From Arthrobacter rhizophilus (GTDB lineage Bacteria > Actinomycetota > Actinomycetes > Actinomycetales > Micrococcaceae), in the NCBI RefSeq assembly GCF_026241105.1, contig NZ_JAPFFT010000013.1:1-64000 (forward strand): a stretch of 64,000 bases of DNA. Reading direction: 5' to 3'. Both the position numbers and the translations under genes were made by a program. Below are positions 40,448 to 49,640 of the stretch, in pieces. Numbering within the stretch: position 1 is the stretch's first letter; each line of letters begins with the position of its first letter. The notes under the pieces are model-generated. The model was not told where the DNA came from and searched no databases. It saw only the letters and a program-made list of their open reading frames with translations.

Positions 40448-40921
40448 TCAGGGCTGCTGGACCGACGGGCTGTTCACCATTGTGAGCGCAGCCCGTTCCA
40501 TGTAATCCCACAGCGTACCTTCGTGCAGCGGAGACAAGTCGAGCGAATCCACTGCCGCGCGCATGTGGAAGAGCCAACGGTCCTTGGCTTCGGGTGTCAC
40601 CTGGAATGGCATGTGCCGCATCCGCAGGCGGGGGTGCCCGCGTTCTTCGCTGTAGGTGCCTGGACCGCCCCAGTACTGCTCGAGAAACATGAGGAACCGG
40701 CGCTTTGCCGGGGCGAGGTCTTCCTCCGGGTACATCGGCCGGAGCAATGGATCTGCGGCGACGCCGTCGTAAAAGACGTCGATGAGTTTCACGAACGTAT
40801 CGTGGCCACCGATGGCCTCGTAGAAGCTATCGGTGTAGGCAGGCTGGCTAAAGGGATCGTTTTGCATCAACTGCTGCCGCTCGGCCGGCTGCGGTGCCGC
40901 GGATTCCGGCTGGCTGCTCAT
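40448..40921 (-). CDS. glbO: Truncated haemoglobin, group II
   Basis: A 157-residue 2-on-2 globin. Signature stretches are YEAIGGHDTFVKLIDVFYDGVAADPLLRPMYP, FLEQYWGGPGTYSEERGHPRLRMRHMPF (the proximal His is in RMRH) and KDRWLFHMRAAVD with the conserved Trp of group II. Such globins bind O2 and NO and protect respiration. ATG 40921 lies one base after the MscS-like gene's stop, with GGTGAG upstream, so the two are translationally coupled. An N-terminal tail of about 30 residues is disordered. Confidence 0.92.
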   Translation of the reverse strand: MSSQPESAAPQPAERQQLMQNDPFSQPAYTDSFYEAIGGHDTFVKLIDVFYDGVAADPLLRPMYPEEDLAPAKRRFLMFLEQYWGGPGTYSEERGHPRLRMRHMPFQVTPEAKDRWLFHMRAAVDSLDLSPLHEGTLWDYMERAALTMVNSPSVQQP

Positions 40922-40922
40922 G

Positions 40923-41651
40923 TCACTCACCGGCTTTCTGCTCTTGAATCTTGGGAGATTCCTTTGAAGATTGAGGCGCACCGGATGCAGCGGTTTCGGC
41001 AGGCGCAGTACCCGGGGGTGCAGGCGGAACGTCGTCCGGGACGGCTGGTTCCTCGGGCACGTAGTCGCCCTGCGAGCGGTTGCCCACCCTCAGGATTTCA
41101 CCGTTGCGCAGATACCAGATCGCGCCGTCTTCGGCCCGGAGCCTCGTGATCCGGAGACCCACGGATTCAACGGTGCCGATCACTTCGGTAGTCACGATCA
41201 CATCGCCGATCCCGAACTGGTCCTCGATGGTGATGAAAATGCCGGACAGGAAATCGCGGATGAGCTGTTGGGCGCCAAAGCCAATGGCCACACCCAGGAT
41301 GCCTACGCTCGTCAGCAGTGGCGCAATGTCCACGTTGAGGAACTTGAGCACGTAGATGATCACGATGACCACCACACCCACGCTGAGAACACTCGTCAGC
41401 AGTGAACCAATGGTGTGCGCACGCTGGGATCGCCGTTCATGGTCGAGCGCCCGGAAGGCAGGCTGGACCCACCTGAAATGCGCTTTCTTGAAGAAGCTGG
41501 TGCCCTCTGCCACGCTGCGGGTAATACGCAGAATGATGAACCGGGCCACAACCCAGAGCACCAACCCAATGCCCAGCGTTACGAAGATTGACGCGAAATC
41601 GATCTTGGCTGCATCGGCCACGATGTTGTCGGTCGACGAGGTGACGTTCAT
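40923..41651 (-). CDS. MscS-family mechanosensitive ion channel
   Basis: A 242-residue small-conductance channel. Three hydrophobic spans lie at about 21-42, 80-102 and 110-130; the pore helix carries the Gly/Ala-packed pattern LGVAIGFGAQQLIRDFLSGIFITIEDQFGIGDVI typical of MscS. A beta domain follows and the C-terminus is a Pro/Ala-rich disordered tail. It should open under osmotic downshock. Coupled to the downstream globin gene. Confidence 0.9.
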   Translation of the reverse strand: MNVTSSTDNIVADAAKIDFASIFVTLGIGLVLWVVARFIILRITRSVAEGTSFFKKAHFRWVQPAFRALDHERRSQRAHTIGSLLTSVLSVGVVVIVIIYVLKFLNVDIAPLLTSVGILGVAIGFGAQQLIRDFLSGIFITIEDQFGIGDVIVTTEVIGTVESVGLRITRLRAEDGAIWYLRNGEILRVGNRSQGDYVPEEPAVPDDVPPAPPGTAPAETAASGAPQSSKESPKIQEQKAGE

Positions 41652-41754
41652 GTGCGGGAATGCTCCTCACGGGATCCAATTGTTCGCCTGGCCCTTTTTT
41701 GCCGGGCGCTGAACACTCTGTCCACGGTCAACCCTATCGCCGTAGCGTGGCCGC

Positions 41755-41802
41755 ATGCGCATCCTGATTCTTGGCGGAACAGGGTTCCTGTCATCTGACT
41801 AG
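41755..41802 (+). pseudogene. N-terminal remnant of an NAD-dependent epimerase/reductase gene
   Basis: The codons read MRILILGGTGFLSSD then stop. The first 13 residues are a perfect start of an extended SDR (NAD-dependent epimerase/dehydratase), including the GGTGFL dinucleotide-binding loop. The frame then ends at TAG 41800 just beyond the 3' end of the osmC gene. The rest of the gene is absent, so this is the stub left by a deletion. TAGCGT a few bases upstream looks like its old -10 box. Confidence 0.65.
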
Positions 41803-42278
41803 CTAGCCGCCGCCGTCGTGCTCGGCTCATGCAGCACGGGAAAGTTGACGCTCCGGGCGATGAAGCACACTTGGTTGGCCTCATGGTGCAATTCGTCCAT
41901 GAGGGAAAGATGTGCGGGGTCGGCAACGGTGACCTGCGGCTTCAAGGTGACGTTCTCGAACTGTCCACTGCCATCACGGTTGAGGCGCATCATCCCCTCG
42001 GCATGGTCCACATAGTCCGTGACTACTACGCCGTGTTTGACCGCGACATGCAGGAAAGACAGCATGTGGCACTGGGACAGGGCAGCGAGGAGCAACTGTT
42101 CGGGGTTGTACCGGCTGCGGTCGCCATGGAACGTCGGGTCCGAGGATCCCTTCAGGACGGGCAGCCCCGGGATCTCGACGTCGTGGTCCCGGGAATAGCC
42201 GCGGTAAGTGGAGGTTCCGCTCCCCAGATTTCCGCTCCAGCGCACGGTGAGGGAGTAACGGTGTTCGTCCAGGCTCAT
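41799..42278 (-). CDS. OsmC-family protein
   Basis: A 159-residue OsmC/Ohr-like peroxidase. The two reactive cysteines are in LLLAALSQCHMLSFLHVA and NQVCFIARSVNFPV. Upstream features are the beta-sheet RYSLTVRWSGNLGSGTSTYRGYSRDHDVEI and the SRYNPEQLLL segment. It lies in the OsmC-like rather than the Ohr subgroup because of the LSQCHM motif. Predicted role: detoxifying organic hydroperoxides with dithiols. It stands alone; its 3' end abuts the epimerase remnant. Confidence 0.87.
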   Translation of the reverse strand: MSLDEHRYSLTVRWSGNLGSGTSTYRGYSRDHDVEIPGLPVLKGSSDPTFHGDRSRYNPEQLLLAALSQCHMLSFLHVAVKHGVVVTDYVDHAEGMMRLNRDGSGQFENVTLKPQVTVADPAHLSLMDELHHEANQVCFIARSVNFPVLHEPSTTAAAS

Positions 42279-42319
42279 GCGGAAAGTCTAACGGCGGCAC
42301 CCGCCGCCGTTATGCGAAG

Positions 42320-42352
42320 GGGCCCCGGTTTCAGGATGCGGAACCGGGGCCC
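42320..42352 (-). terminator. Hairpin after pepN
   Basis: GGGCCCCGGTT (42320-42330) pairs with AACCGGGGCCC (42342-42352). It lies between the pepN stop and the osmC start on the minus strand. The following run is only CCTTCG, so termination may be partial. Confidence 0.55.
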
Positions 42353-42363
42353 TGGGATGGTGT

Positions 42364-44925
42364 TTAGGCGTCCGCTGCGCGGGCCCTGAGGGCACGGGCA
42401 ACGCCGTCGCGGTTTTCGAGCATCATGCGCCGCAGGGCGCTGCTGTCCACCGGCAGCTCAGCAAGGAACTTGTCCGTGCGGTCCACCGTGGCCTGTGTGG
42501 TCAGTTGCGCCGGGTAAAGCCCGACGACGATCTGCTGGGCCAGCGCGTGGGTGCGGTTGGCAACAATTTCCGGGACGGCCTCAAAGTACTTTTCCGCGTA
42601 CGGTTCCAGCAGGGAGGTGTCCAGCACCCGCGTGAAGCCGGCGACGGCCGAGCTTTGGATGGCATTGGAAAGCTCGCCGGTCACAACGATCTTCTTCCAC
42701 GCCGTGGCCTTGGCCTCGGGAGTGGGAAGGGCTGCCGTCGCCAGTGCGGCGGCGTTCTGGCCGTTGGCTGTGTGGTCACGCTCGAGTTCGGCGTCGATCC
42801 GGTCCTGGCCCTGGCGGCCACCCACCACCAGCGAGGTGAGGAGTTCCCAGCGCAAGTCCTGGTCAACGGTCAGTCCATCCAGGACCATGCTGCCGTCCAG
42901 GAGCGCCTGGACCGTGTCCAGTTGTGAGCTGCTGGCGGCAAGCAGAGCGAAGGACTTCACGAACTGGAGCTGGGCGTCCGATCCGTCAGTCACGGTGGAC
43001 GACAGTTCCCACAGCTTGTCCGCGGCGGCCACTGTGGCGGCATCCTTGTGCTCTGCTGCGACGTAGTACGTCAGCGTGGTGGCCAGTTGGCGGAGTTGGG
43101 TCTGGATCACGGAGGAATCGGTCTCGGACGCGATGTTCGCCAGAATCAGTTCGACGTAGCCGCGGGCCGGAGTCTCGCCGTCGCGGGCCGCATCCCAGGC
43201 GGAGCCCCACACGAGGGTGCGGGGCAGGCTGCCGGCAAAGTCCTTCAGGTGGGCTTTTGCAGTGGCCCAGGATGCGGGGTCGAGACGAACCTTCGCGTAG
43301 GCGAGGTCATCGTCGTTGAGCAGGACCAGGTCCGGACGTGCCAGCCCGGCAAGGGCGGGGACATCGGTCCGGGCGCCGTCGACGTCGAGCTCCTCCCTGT
43401 GGGTGCGTTCGAGCTTGCCGGCGGCTGAGAGGTTGTAGAAGCCAACCGCGAGGCGGTGCGGACGCAGGGTGGGCTGTTCGTCGATGGCTGTCTGTAGGAT
43501 CGAAAACGAAGTGATGGTGCCGTCCGCGTCGGCCTCGAGCTCGGGGGCGAGCGTGTTGACGCCGGCGGTCTCGAGCCAGAGCTTGCCCCACTGGTCCAAG
43601 TCGCGGCCACTGGCAGCTTCGAGTTCCTTCATGAGGTCTACCAGTTCGGTGTTCTGCCAAGCATGCTTCTGGAAATACTCGCGGACGCCGGCCATGAATT
43701 GTTCCGGTCCCACCCAGGCAACCAACTGCCGCAGGACGGAAGCTCCCTTGGCATACGTGATGCCGTCGAAGTTGACCTCGACATCCTGGAGATCATTGAT
43801 CTCGGCGAAAATCGGGTGGGTGGTGGGAAGTTGGTCCTGGCGGTATGCCCACGATTTCTCCACGGAGGCGAAGGTGGTCCAGGCCCGGTCGAATTCGGTG
43901 TTTTCGACCGCGGCCAGGTGGGACATGTACTCGGCAAAGGACTCGTTGAGCCAGAGGTCGTTCCACCAGCGCATCGTGACGAGGTCGCCGAACCACATGT
44001 GCGCCAGCTCGTGCAGCACGGTGATGGCACGGCGTTCGATTTGGGCGCCCGTGACCTTGCCACGGAAGACGTAGCCCTCGAGGATCGTCACGGCGCCTGC
44101 GTTTTCCATGGCGCCGGCGTTGAACTCGGGAACGAACAGTTGGTCGTACTTCTCGAAGGGATACGGGAAGCCGAACTGGGCCTCGAAGAACTCAAAGCCC
44201 TGGCGGGTCAGTTCGAAGATGTTGTCGGCGTCCAGATACTGCATGAGGGACTTGCGGGCAAAGACACCCAGGGGGATGACCCGGCTGTCGGAGCTGGTGA
44301 CCTGGCTGCGAACCGCTTGGTATGGTCCCGCGATCAGGGCTGTGACGTAGGAAGAAATGCGGGGGGTGGGGGCGAAGCGCCAGACCGAGCGGGCAGCGCC
44401 GCCGTCCCCGGGAGTGGTTTCCACCGGGACGGGAGTGGGGGAGTTGGAGATGAGATCCCAGTGCGAAGGGGCAGTCACCGTGAACGTAAATGCCGCCTTC
44501 AGGTCCGGCTGCTCGAACACGGCGAACATGCGACGGGAATCGGGCACTTCGAATTGGGTGTACAGGTAGACCTCGTTGTCCACCGGATCCACAAAGCGGT
44601 GCAGGCCCTCACCGGTGTTCATGTAGGGGGCGTCGGCAACTACCGTGAGCTCGTTCTCCGCGGCGAGCTCCGGCAGTTGGATGCGGACGCCGTCGGACAC
44701 CACCGCGGGATCCAGCTCGGTGCCGTTCAGCGTCACGCTGTGCACGGTTTCCGTGATCGCGTCGATAAAGCTCGTGGCACCCTCGACGGCGGAGAACTTC
44801 ACCACCGTGGTGGAGCCGAAGACCGTGGCGCCCTTCGTCAAGTCGAGGGTGACGTCATACGAAGTCACGGTGAGCAATTCTGCGCGCTGTGCCGCTTCTT
44901 CGCGCGTCAGGTTCAGGCCTGGCAA
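42364..44925 (-). CDS. pepN: Aminopeptidase N
   Basis: An 853-residue M1 zinc metallopeptidase. The exopeptidase motif GAMENAG and zinc motif HELAHMWFGD with the downstream Glu in WLNESFAEYMS are present. A long C-terminal helical domain of ERAP1 type follows. TTG 44925 is chosen because GGAGG lies seven bases upstream and the resulting MPGLNLTREEAAQRAELL is the usual actinobacterial N-terminus; the frame extends to 44994 without signals. It trims N-terminal residues from peptides in the cytosol. Confidence 0.93.
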   Translation of the reverse strand: MPGLNLTREEAAQRAELLTVTSYDVTLDLTKGATVFGSTTVVKFSAVEGATSFIDAITETVHSVTLNGTELDPAVVSDGVRIQLPELAAENELTVVADAPYMNTGEGLHRFVDPVDNEVYLYTQFEVPDSRRMFAVFEQPDLKAAFTFTVTAPSHWDLISNSPTPVPVETTPGDGGAARSVWRFAPTPRISSYVTALIAGPYQAVRSQVTSSDSRVIPLGVFARKSLMQYLDADNIFELTRQGFEFFEAQFGFPYPFEKYDQLFVPEFNAGAMENAGAVTILEGYVFRGKVTGAQIERRAITVLHELAHMWFGDLVTMRWWNDLWLNESFAEYMSHLAAVENTEFDRAWTTFASVEKSWAYRQDQLPTTHPIFAEINDLQDVEVNFDGITYAKGASVLRQLVAWVGPEQFMAGVREYFQKHAWQNTELVDLMKELEAASGRDLDQWGKLWLETAGVNTLAPELEADADGTITSFSILQTAIDEQPTLRPHRLAVGFYNLSAAGKLERTHREELDVDGARTDVPALAGLARPDLVLLNDDDLAYAKVRLDPASWATAKAHLKDFAGSLPRTLVWGSAWDAARDGETPARGYVELILANIASETDSSVIQTQLRQLATTLTYYVAAEHKDAATVAAADKLWELSSTVTDGSDAQLQFVKSFALLAASSSQLDTVQALLDGSMVLDGLTVDQDLRWELLTSLVVGGRQGQDRIDAELERDHTANGQNAAALATAALPTPEAKATAWKKIVVTGELSNAIQSSAVAGFTRVLDTSLLEPYAEKYFEAVPEIVANRTHALAQQIVVGLYPAQLTTQATVDRTDKFLAELPVDSSALRRMMLENRDGVARALRARAADA

Positions 44926-45064
44926 GGTGGTGCCTCCAAGAATGGGTTGCAGAAAGCCGGCTGACTTCAGCCAATGCCGGCGCTGTGAAGTCATTCTTCC
45001 ATTTGATCCCGGCTTGGCAAGGACGCTGGATCACAGTGTCGCTGGCCGGGGGTAGCGTTGGATC

Positions 45065-46066
45065 ATGGGAAAGATGCGCGACTCGTTGGACCTCCGGGCA
45101 CTCCGCTTTGCGGTGGCATTTCCGCTGCTGCTCGCCGCCGCATTTGCTGTGTGCGCACTCATGTTGCGCAACAACCTTCCTGAGCCCGTTGCCATTGCGT
45201 GGAACCCCGACGGCGGCAGCAGCTTTGCGCCGTTCGCCGCCTACGTGTCCGGCGGAACCGGCCTCATGGTCCTGACCGGATGGTTGGTCTTCGTCCAAGC
45301 TGTTCCGCTCGCCAGGCCAGTGATCATGCGCCGGTTCATGATGGGCTTGGGTCTCATGGTGACGCTCTTCATCACTGCGGTGCTGGCCGCCGGACTCGTG
45401 GGACAAACGGGCCTCACCGATGCGCGCAACTCGCACGTTGACGCCACAGTCCTCGCGCTGGGTGCCGGTGCGGCCTTGCCCTTGGGCGTGGTCATGATGA
45501 TGGCTTTCAAGCCTGACCCGCGCTGGACACCGGAAGACGACGCCGCCCTCGAAGCCGAAGTAACCCTGAAGGAAGACTCCGGTCTGGCGGAGGACTCCAT
45601 GTTGCTCTGGGTTCACGCGAGAAGCTCGGTGTTCGTGATGATCTGCGTGGCCACTCTATTTCCTGCCATGTTGATCGCGATTGCGGTTCCGTGGCTGGGG
45701 GCATTGCTCGCGGCAACCGCGGCCATAGGAGCGTGTTTCCTCTTCGTCCGGGTGCGCGCTGACCGCGGAGGAGTGCAGGTGTTTGTGGCCGGAGTCCTGA
45801 AGGTCTTGACCGTGCCCGCCGTGGACATCGCCGGAGCTGCCGCACAAGAAGTCAGGGCCGCCGACTTTGGCGGCTGGGGACTCCGGCACCACGGAGGAGC
45901 CACGGCCATCCTCGTGAGTAGCGGACCCGCCGTCGTCGTTCGCCAGGTCAGTGGCCGCAGGGTGGCTTTCAGCGCCGGGACCTCAGCGACGGCGGACCGG
46001 CTCGCTGGAATCCTGAACCGCGTCGCGGCCCGTGCCCAGCGCGGGGAGCAGCCTCCTGCTCCCTGA
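45065..46066 (+). CDS. DUF1648-like membrane protein
   Basis: A 333-residue protein with about six hydrophobic spans (near 14-34, 58-78, 91-111, 125-145, 189-209, 210-229). The N-terminal part with LPEPVAIAWNPDGGSSF matches DUF1648, a domain of unknown function in Gram-positive membrane proteins, where the Asn-Pro-x-Gly stretch lies outside the first span. The C-terminal part (GWGLRHHGGATAILVSSGPAVVV) is soluble and resembles PH-like domains of bacterial membrane proteins. Divergent from pepN. Role unknown. Confidence 0.77.
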   Translation: MGKMRDSLDLRALRFAVAFPLLLAAAFAVCALMLRNNLPEPVAIAWNPDGGSSFAPFAAYVSGGTGLMVLTGWLVFVQAVPLARPVIMRRFMMGLGLMVTLFITAVLAAGLVGQTGLTDARNSHVDATVLALGAGAALPLGVVMMMAFKPDPRWTPEDDAALEAEVTLKEDSGLAEDSMLLWVHARSSVFVMICVATLFPAMLIAIAVPWLGALLAATAAIGACFLFVRVRADRGGVQVFVAGVLKVLTVPAVDIAGAAAQEVRAADFGGWGLRHHGGATAILVSSGPAVVVRQVSGRRVAFSAGTSATADRLAGILNRVAARAQRGEQPPAP

Positions 46067-46218
46067 GCGCCTGAGGTTCGCCGCGTCAGCGGGCTTCGTC
46101 TTCACCGGCTTCGTCTTAAGAGGTGGGCAACGGCCCGATCCTAGTAACCTAGTAACCGCATCCCTCACCGCCGCGCCCGGCCTTGCCGCGTTCGCGCGCC
46201 AGACTGAATGGACTTCCT

Positions 46219-46701
46219 GTGACCACACCCCGCGTCCACATCGCTACGGACCACGCTGGCATGGAGCTCAGCGCCCACCTGGTGAGCCACTTGACTGCCA
46301 AAGGCTACGACGTGGTTGACCACGGCCCCAAGGTGTACGACGCCCTTGACGACTACCCTTCGTTCTGCATCAACGCGGCCGCTGCCGTTGTCGCAGACCA
46401 GACCGCCGGCGTCCACGCATTGGGCATTGTCCTTGGCGGATCCGGCAACGGTGAACAAATTGCCGCAAACAAGGTCAAGGGTGTCAGGGCCGCGCTGGCT
46501 TGGAATCTTTCCACGGCGAAACTTGCCCGCGAGCACAACGACGCCAACGTGATCGCCGTAGGCGGTCGGCAGCACACAGTCGAGGAAGCCACCGAACTGA
46601 TCGAGGCCTTCTTGCAGGAACCGTTCAGCAACGACGAACGCCATGTGCGCCGGATCGGAAAAATCGCCACCTATGAAAACACCGGCGAAATCGTTGCATA
46701 G
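46219..46701 (+). CDS. rpiB: Ribose-5-phosphate isomerase B
   Basis: A 160-residue RpiB/LacAB-type sugar isomerase that interconverts ribose and ribulose 5-phosphate. Motifs are HIATDHAGMELSAHLVSHL (8-26), GIVLGGSGNGEQIAANKVKGVRAALAWN with the phosphate-binding and active-site residues, and the C-terminal HVRRIGKI. The active-site Cys of other RpiBs is replaced by Ser here (GGSGNG), as in mycobacteria. GTG 46219 is the probable start. Its stop overlaps the next gene's GTG (TAGTG), so the two are coupled. Confidence 0.9.
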   Translation: MTTPRVHIATDHAGMELSAHLVSHLTAKGYDVVDHGPKVYDALDDYPSFCINAAAAVVADQTAGVHALGIVLGGSGNGEQIAANKVKGVRAALAWNLSTAKLAREHNDANVIAVGGRQHTVEEATELIEAFLQEPFSNDERHVRRIGKIATYENTGEIVA

Positions 46702-47609
46702 TGCCTGAAGGGCATTCGATTCACCGCCTGGCACGTCAGTTCCAGGATGTCTTTGCGGGTCAAGTCCTGGACGTTTCCAGCCCGCAAGGCCGTTTCACCG
46801 CGGGTGCCGCGCTTCTGGACGGACGCAAGCTGCAGGAGGCGACGGCACACGGTAAGCAGCTCTTCCTCCGTTTCGACCGCGGAGTGATCCTTCATGTCCA
46901 TCTGGGTCTCTATGGTGCCTGGAACTTTGGCGGCGACGAATCCTTCCGCGGGGCCTCGAGCATCGGGGCGCCTCGGCGTATCGGCGAGCGTGAGACCTTC
47001 TCGCAAGACGCCGAGCAGGATGCAGGGAGCCTCACAGGCAGCTATGCGGGACCGCCCGAGCCGGTGGGGGCCGTCCGGGTGCGCCTCGTCTCACGGAACG
47101 GCTGGGCAGACCTGCGCGGCGCCACCACGTGTGCGGCGATCACCGAGGCCGAGGCGGCGACTGTCCTTGCGCGGCTTGGTCCCGATCCCCTTCATAACCT
47201 TTCAGGGGACCGTGACGAGTTCATTCGACGGATCCGGCGGCGCAAAACGGCCGTAGGGCTCCTCCTGATGGACCAGTCCGTTGTGGCCGGAATCGGAAAC
47301 ATCTATCGTGCTGAGGTGCTGTTCCGGCAGGCCGTTGATCCGTGGACTACGGGGGGTGCCTTGGACGACGAAACCGCCGGGCTTCTGTGGGATGACACAG
47401 TGGCGGCCATGAACGACGGCGTCCGTGACGGGCGGATTGTTACGACTCCTCCGGCTTGGTGGAACGGCGGGGACGCAGGAGCGCTCGACGGCGAGGCCCA
47501 CTTTGTCTACAAGCGCCAAGGCCAGCCGTGCCGGCGATGCGGCGAAGCAGTGGCGATGGCTGAGATCGGTGCGCGCAAGCTCTATTGGTGTCCCGGCTGC
47601 CAGGACTAG
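46701..47609 (+). CDS. Fpg/Nei-family DNA glycosylase (Nei-like)
   Basis: A 302-residue base-excision enzyme. After the initiator Met, Pro2-Glu3 of MPEGHSIHRLA are the catalytic N-terminus; the helix-two-turn-helix is QSVVAGIGNIYRAEVLF, and a C-terminal zinc finger reads CRRCGEAVAMAEIGARKLYWCPGC. PEGHS rather than PELPE places it in the Nei/Nei2 branch acting on oxidised pyrimidines. It starts at GTG 46701 overlapping the rpiB stop. Confidence 0.9.
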   Translation: MPEGHSIHRLARQFQDVFAGQVLDVSSPQGRFTAGAALLDGRKLQEATAHGKQLFLRFDRGVILHVHLGLYGAWNFGGDESFRGASSIGAPRRIGERETFSQDAEQDAGSLTGSYAGPPEPVGAVRVRLVSRNGWADLRGATTCAAITEAEAATVLARLGPDPLHNLSGDRDEFIRRIRRRKTAVGLLLMDQSVVAGIGNIYRAEVLFRQAVDPWTTGGALDDETAGLLWDDTVAAMNDGVRDGRIVTTPPAWWNGGDAGALDGEAHFVYKRQGQPCRRCGEAVAMAEIGARKLYWCPGCQD

Positions 47610-47649
47610 CATCTACCCCTGGCTGGGGCAATCACGCAACGCTTAAACA

Positions 47650-47683
47650 CGAAGGGCCCCTCAGCGAGGGGCCCTTCGTTTTT
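47650..47683. terminator. Bidirectional terminator between the Nei-like gene and tRNA-Gly
   Basis: CGAAGGGCCCCTC pairs with GAGGGGCCCTTCG around an AGC loop, followed by TTTTT on the plus strand. It ends the glycosylase operon and also lies just past the 3' end of the minus-strand tRNA-Gly, followed there by TGTTTAA. Confidence 0.9.
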
Positions 47684-47756
47684 GGAGGGGACGACGGGAA
47701 TCGAACCCGCGTAATCAGTTTGGAAGACTGAGGCTTTACCATTAAGCTACGTCCCC
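47683..47756 (-). tRNA. tRNA-Gly (anticodon TCC)
   Basis: On the minus strand GGGGACG pairs with CGTCCCC, the anticodon loop contains TCC between CAGTC-type arms, and the T arm is GCGGGTTCGATTCCCGT. Discriminator T followed by encoded CCA; the CCA overlaps the T-run of the opposing terminator. Confidence 0.94.
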
Positions 47757-47900
47757 GGGTAAGACTGCCTGCACCCTTGGAGGTGTTCCGCGCATCTTTC
47801 CGGCGGCTGTTGAAGCCGGATATAACTAAACCTAATTCAGGGGCCAAGTGTCAAATGTGCATTCTCCGGCGCTATGCCCGTAGACTGTCCTGTGCATTCA

Positions 47901-47975
47901 CGGGGTGTAGCTCAGCTTGGCTAGAGCGCCTGCTTTGGGAGCAGGAAGTCGCAGGTTCAAATCCTGTCACCCCGA
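47901..47975 (+). tRNA. tRNA-Pro (anticodon TGG)
   Basis: CGGGGTG pairs with CACCCCG; the anticodon stem CCTGC/GCAGG encloses a loop with TGG; the T arm is GCAGGTTCAAATCCTGT. Discriminator A; CCA not encoded. A TAGACT -10 box lies at 47881-47886, and tig follows 68 bases later. Confidence 0.95.
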
Positions 47976-48043
47976 CTCTGTGTGCCTGTCCCGATCCGGG
48001 GCGCGCCAGAACCCCATCCCACAAAACCAGGAGTACTTAGACT

Positions 48044-49414
48044 GTGAAGAGCGCTGTCGAGAACCTCACCGCCACGCGGGTCAAGCTCAACGTTGAGGTT
48101 CCCTTTGAGGAACTGAAGCCGAGCATCGATGCCGCTTACAAGACCGTTGCTTCGCAGATCCAGGTTCCCGGGTTCCGCAAGGGCAAGGTTCCCTCCAAGC
48201 TGGTTGACCAGCGCGTTGGCCGTGGCTACGTCTTGGAGACCGCCATCAACGATGGCCTCAATGGCTGGTACCAGGCTGCCGTCCAGGAAGCTGGCCTCCG
48301 CCCGCTGAGCCGTCCCGAGGTTGAGATTACCGAGGTTCCGGACCCGTCCTCGACCGACGGTGAGCTGAAGTTCCAGGTTGAGATCGATGTCCGGCCCGAG
48401 GTTGAACTGCCCGACTACGCCGGCATCAAGGTGGAGGTCGCTGCAGCGGAGTCCTCCGACGCGGACGTCGACAAGGCCCTGGATGAACTCCGCGGCCGCT
48501 TCGGCACGCTGAAGCCGGTTGACCGTCCGGCTGCCGATGGCGACTTCCTGACCATCGACATCACCGCCACGATCGACGGCGCCGAGATCGATTCCGCTAC
48601 CGGGCTGTCCTACCAGGTTGGCGCCGGCACCATGCTCGAAGGCCTCGACGAGGCCGTCACCGGCCTGTCTGCCGACGAAGAGGCAATCTTCGACACCACG
48701 CTGGTTGGCGGCGAGCACGCCGGCGAGGCTGCCCAGGTCAAGGCTGTTGTCAAGACCGTCAAGGAGCGCGAGCTTCCCGAGGCAAACGACGACTTCGCCC
48801 AGCTGGCATCCGAGTTCGACACCCTCGCTGAGCTGCGCGAAGACCTCGCCAAGCAGGCCGCTGAGTCCAAGGTGGTCGGCCAGGGCGTCGAAGCCCGCGA
48901 CAAGGTCCTGGACAAGCTCGTCGAGCTGATCGAGGTTCCGGTTCCGGACTCGGTTGTTGAGGAGCAGCTCGAAGCTCACTTCAACCCGGAGAACGCCCAC
49001 GGTGAAGGCGATCACGACACCGAGGAACACCGCGCCGAGGTCAAGGCGAACACCGCCCGGGCCTTCCAGAACGAGATCATCCTTGATGCCATTGCCGACA
49101 AGGAAGAAGTGAGCGTCAGCCAGAACGAGCTGATCGACTACATCGTCACCACGGCAAGCCAGTACGGCATGGACCCGAACCAGTTCGCCCAGATCATCGA
49201 TCAGAGCGGCCAGGTTCCCATGATGGTTTCCGAGGTCCGCCGCCGCAAGGCCCTCGCAGTTGTCCTCGGCCAGGCCGAGGTTGTCGACTCCGAAGGCAAC
49301 AAAGTTGACCTGAGCGACTTCGTGCGCCCCGCTGGCGAAGAGACCGCGGATGTCGAAGAAGCTGAAGAAGCAGCTGTCGTCCCGAGCGATGACCCTGCTG
49401 CAGTGAAGTTCTAG
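48044..49414 (+). CDS. tig: Trigger factor
   Basis: A 456-residue ribosome-bound chaperone with peptidyl-prolyl isomerase activity. The ribosome-docking signature is [14 protein letters not shown] (within residues 44-58), the FKBP-like middle domain includes [15 protein letters not shown], and a long helical C-terminal arm follows. The acidic tail ([17 protein letters not shown]) is actinobacterial. GTG 48044 is the start. A 15-bp hairpin lies after the stop, and the clpP1-clpP2-clpX genes follow, a conserved protein-quality block. Confidence 0.96.
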   Translation: MKSAVENLTATRVKLNVEVPFEELKPSIDAAYKTVASQIQVPGFRKGKVPSKLVDQRVGRGYVLETAINDGLNGWYQAAVQEAGLRPLSRPEVEITEVPDPSSTDGELKFQVEIDVRPEVELPDYAGIKVEVAAAESSDADVDKALDELRGRFGTLKPVDRPAADGDFLTIDITATIDGAEIDSATGLSYQVGAGTMLEGLDEAVTGLSADEEAIFDTTLVGGEHAGEAAQVKAVVKTVKERELPEANDDFAQLASEFDTLAELREDLAKQAAESKVVGQGVEARDKVLDKLVELIEVPVPDSVVEEQLEAHFNPENAHGEGDHDTEEHRAEVKANTARAFQNEIILDAIADKEEVSVSQNELIDYIVTTASQYGMDPNQFAQIIDQSGQVPMMVSEVRRRKALAVVLGQAEVVDSEGNKVDLSDFVRPAGEETADVEEAEEAAVVPSDDPAAVKF

Positions 49415-49425
49415 TTTCACCTCTC

Positions 49426-49464
49426 GCCGCCCTCGGATCACCTGATCCGGGGGCGGCTTGGTTT
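49426..49464 (+). terminator. Terminator after tig
   Basis: A 15-bp stem (49426-49440 with 49443-49457, one G-T pair) is followed by TTGGTTT. It separates tig from clpP1. Confidence 0.8.
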
Positions 49465-49640
49465 AAGCCGCGTTAAGCCGTGCCGGCGCCGAAAAGCCGC
49501 ACGTCCGCAATCGTGCGCCGTCAGCGAACAGCGGGATTTGGGAGAACAAATCGCCATCGAAAACAGTTAGTGTCCAAGTAGTGAAGATCAGGGATGGCAA
49601 GTTCAGCAATGGCCCTGTCACCAGCGAGAGGTAAGTACTT

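Noticed and set aside
47957..49441. A 494-codon minus-strand open frame
   Set aside because: It is antisense to trigger factor and overlaps tRNA-Pro; composition is Leu/Val/Gly/Asp-rich without a domain.
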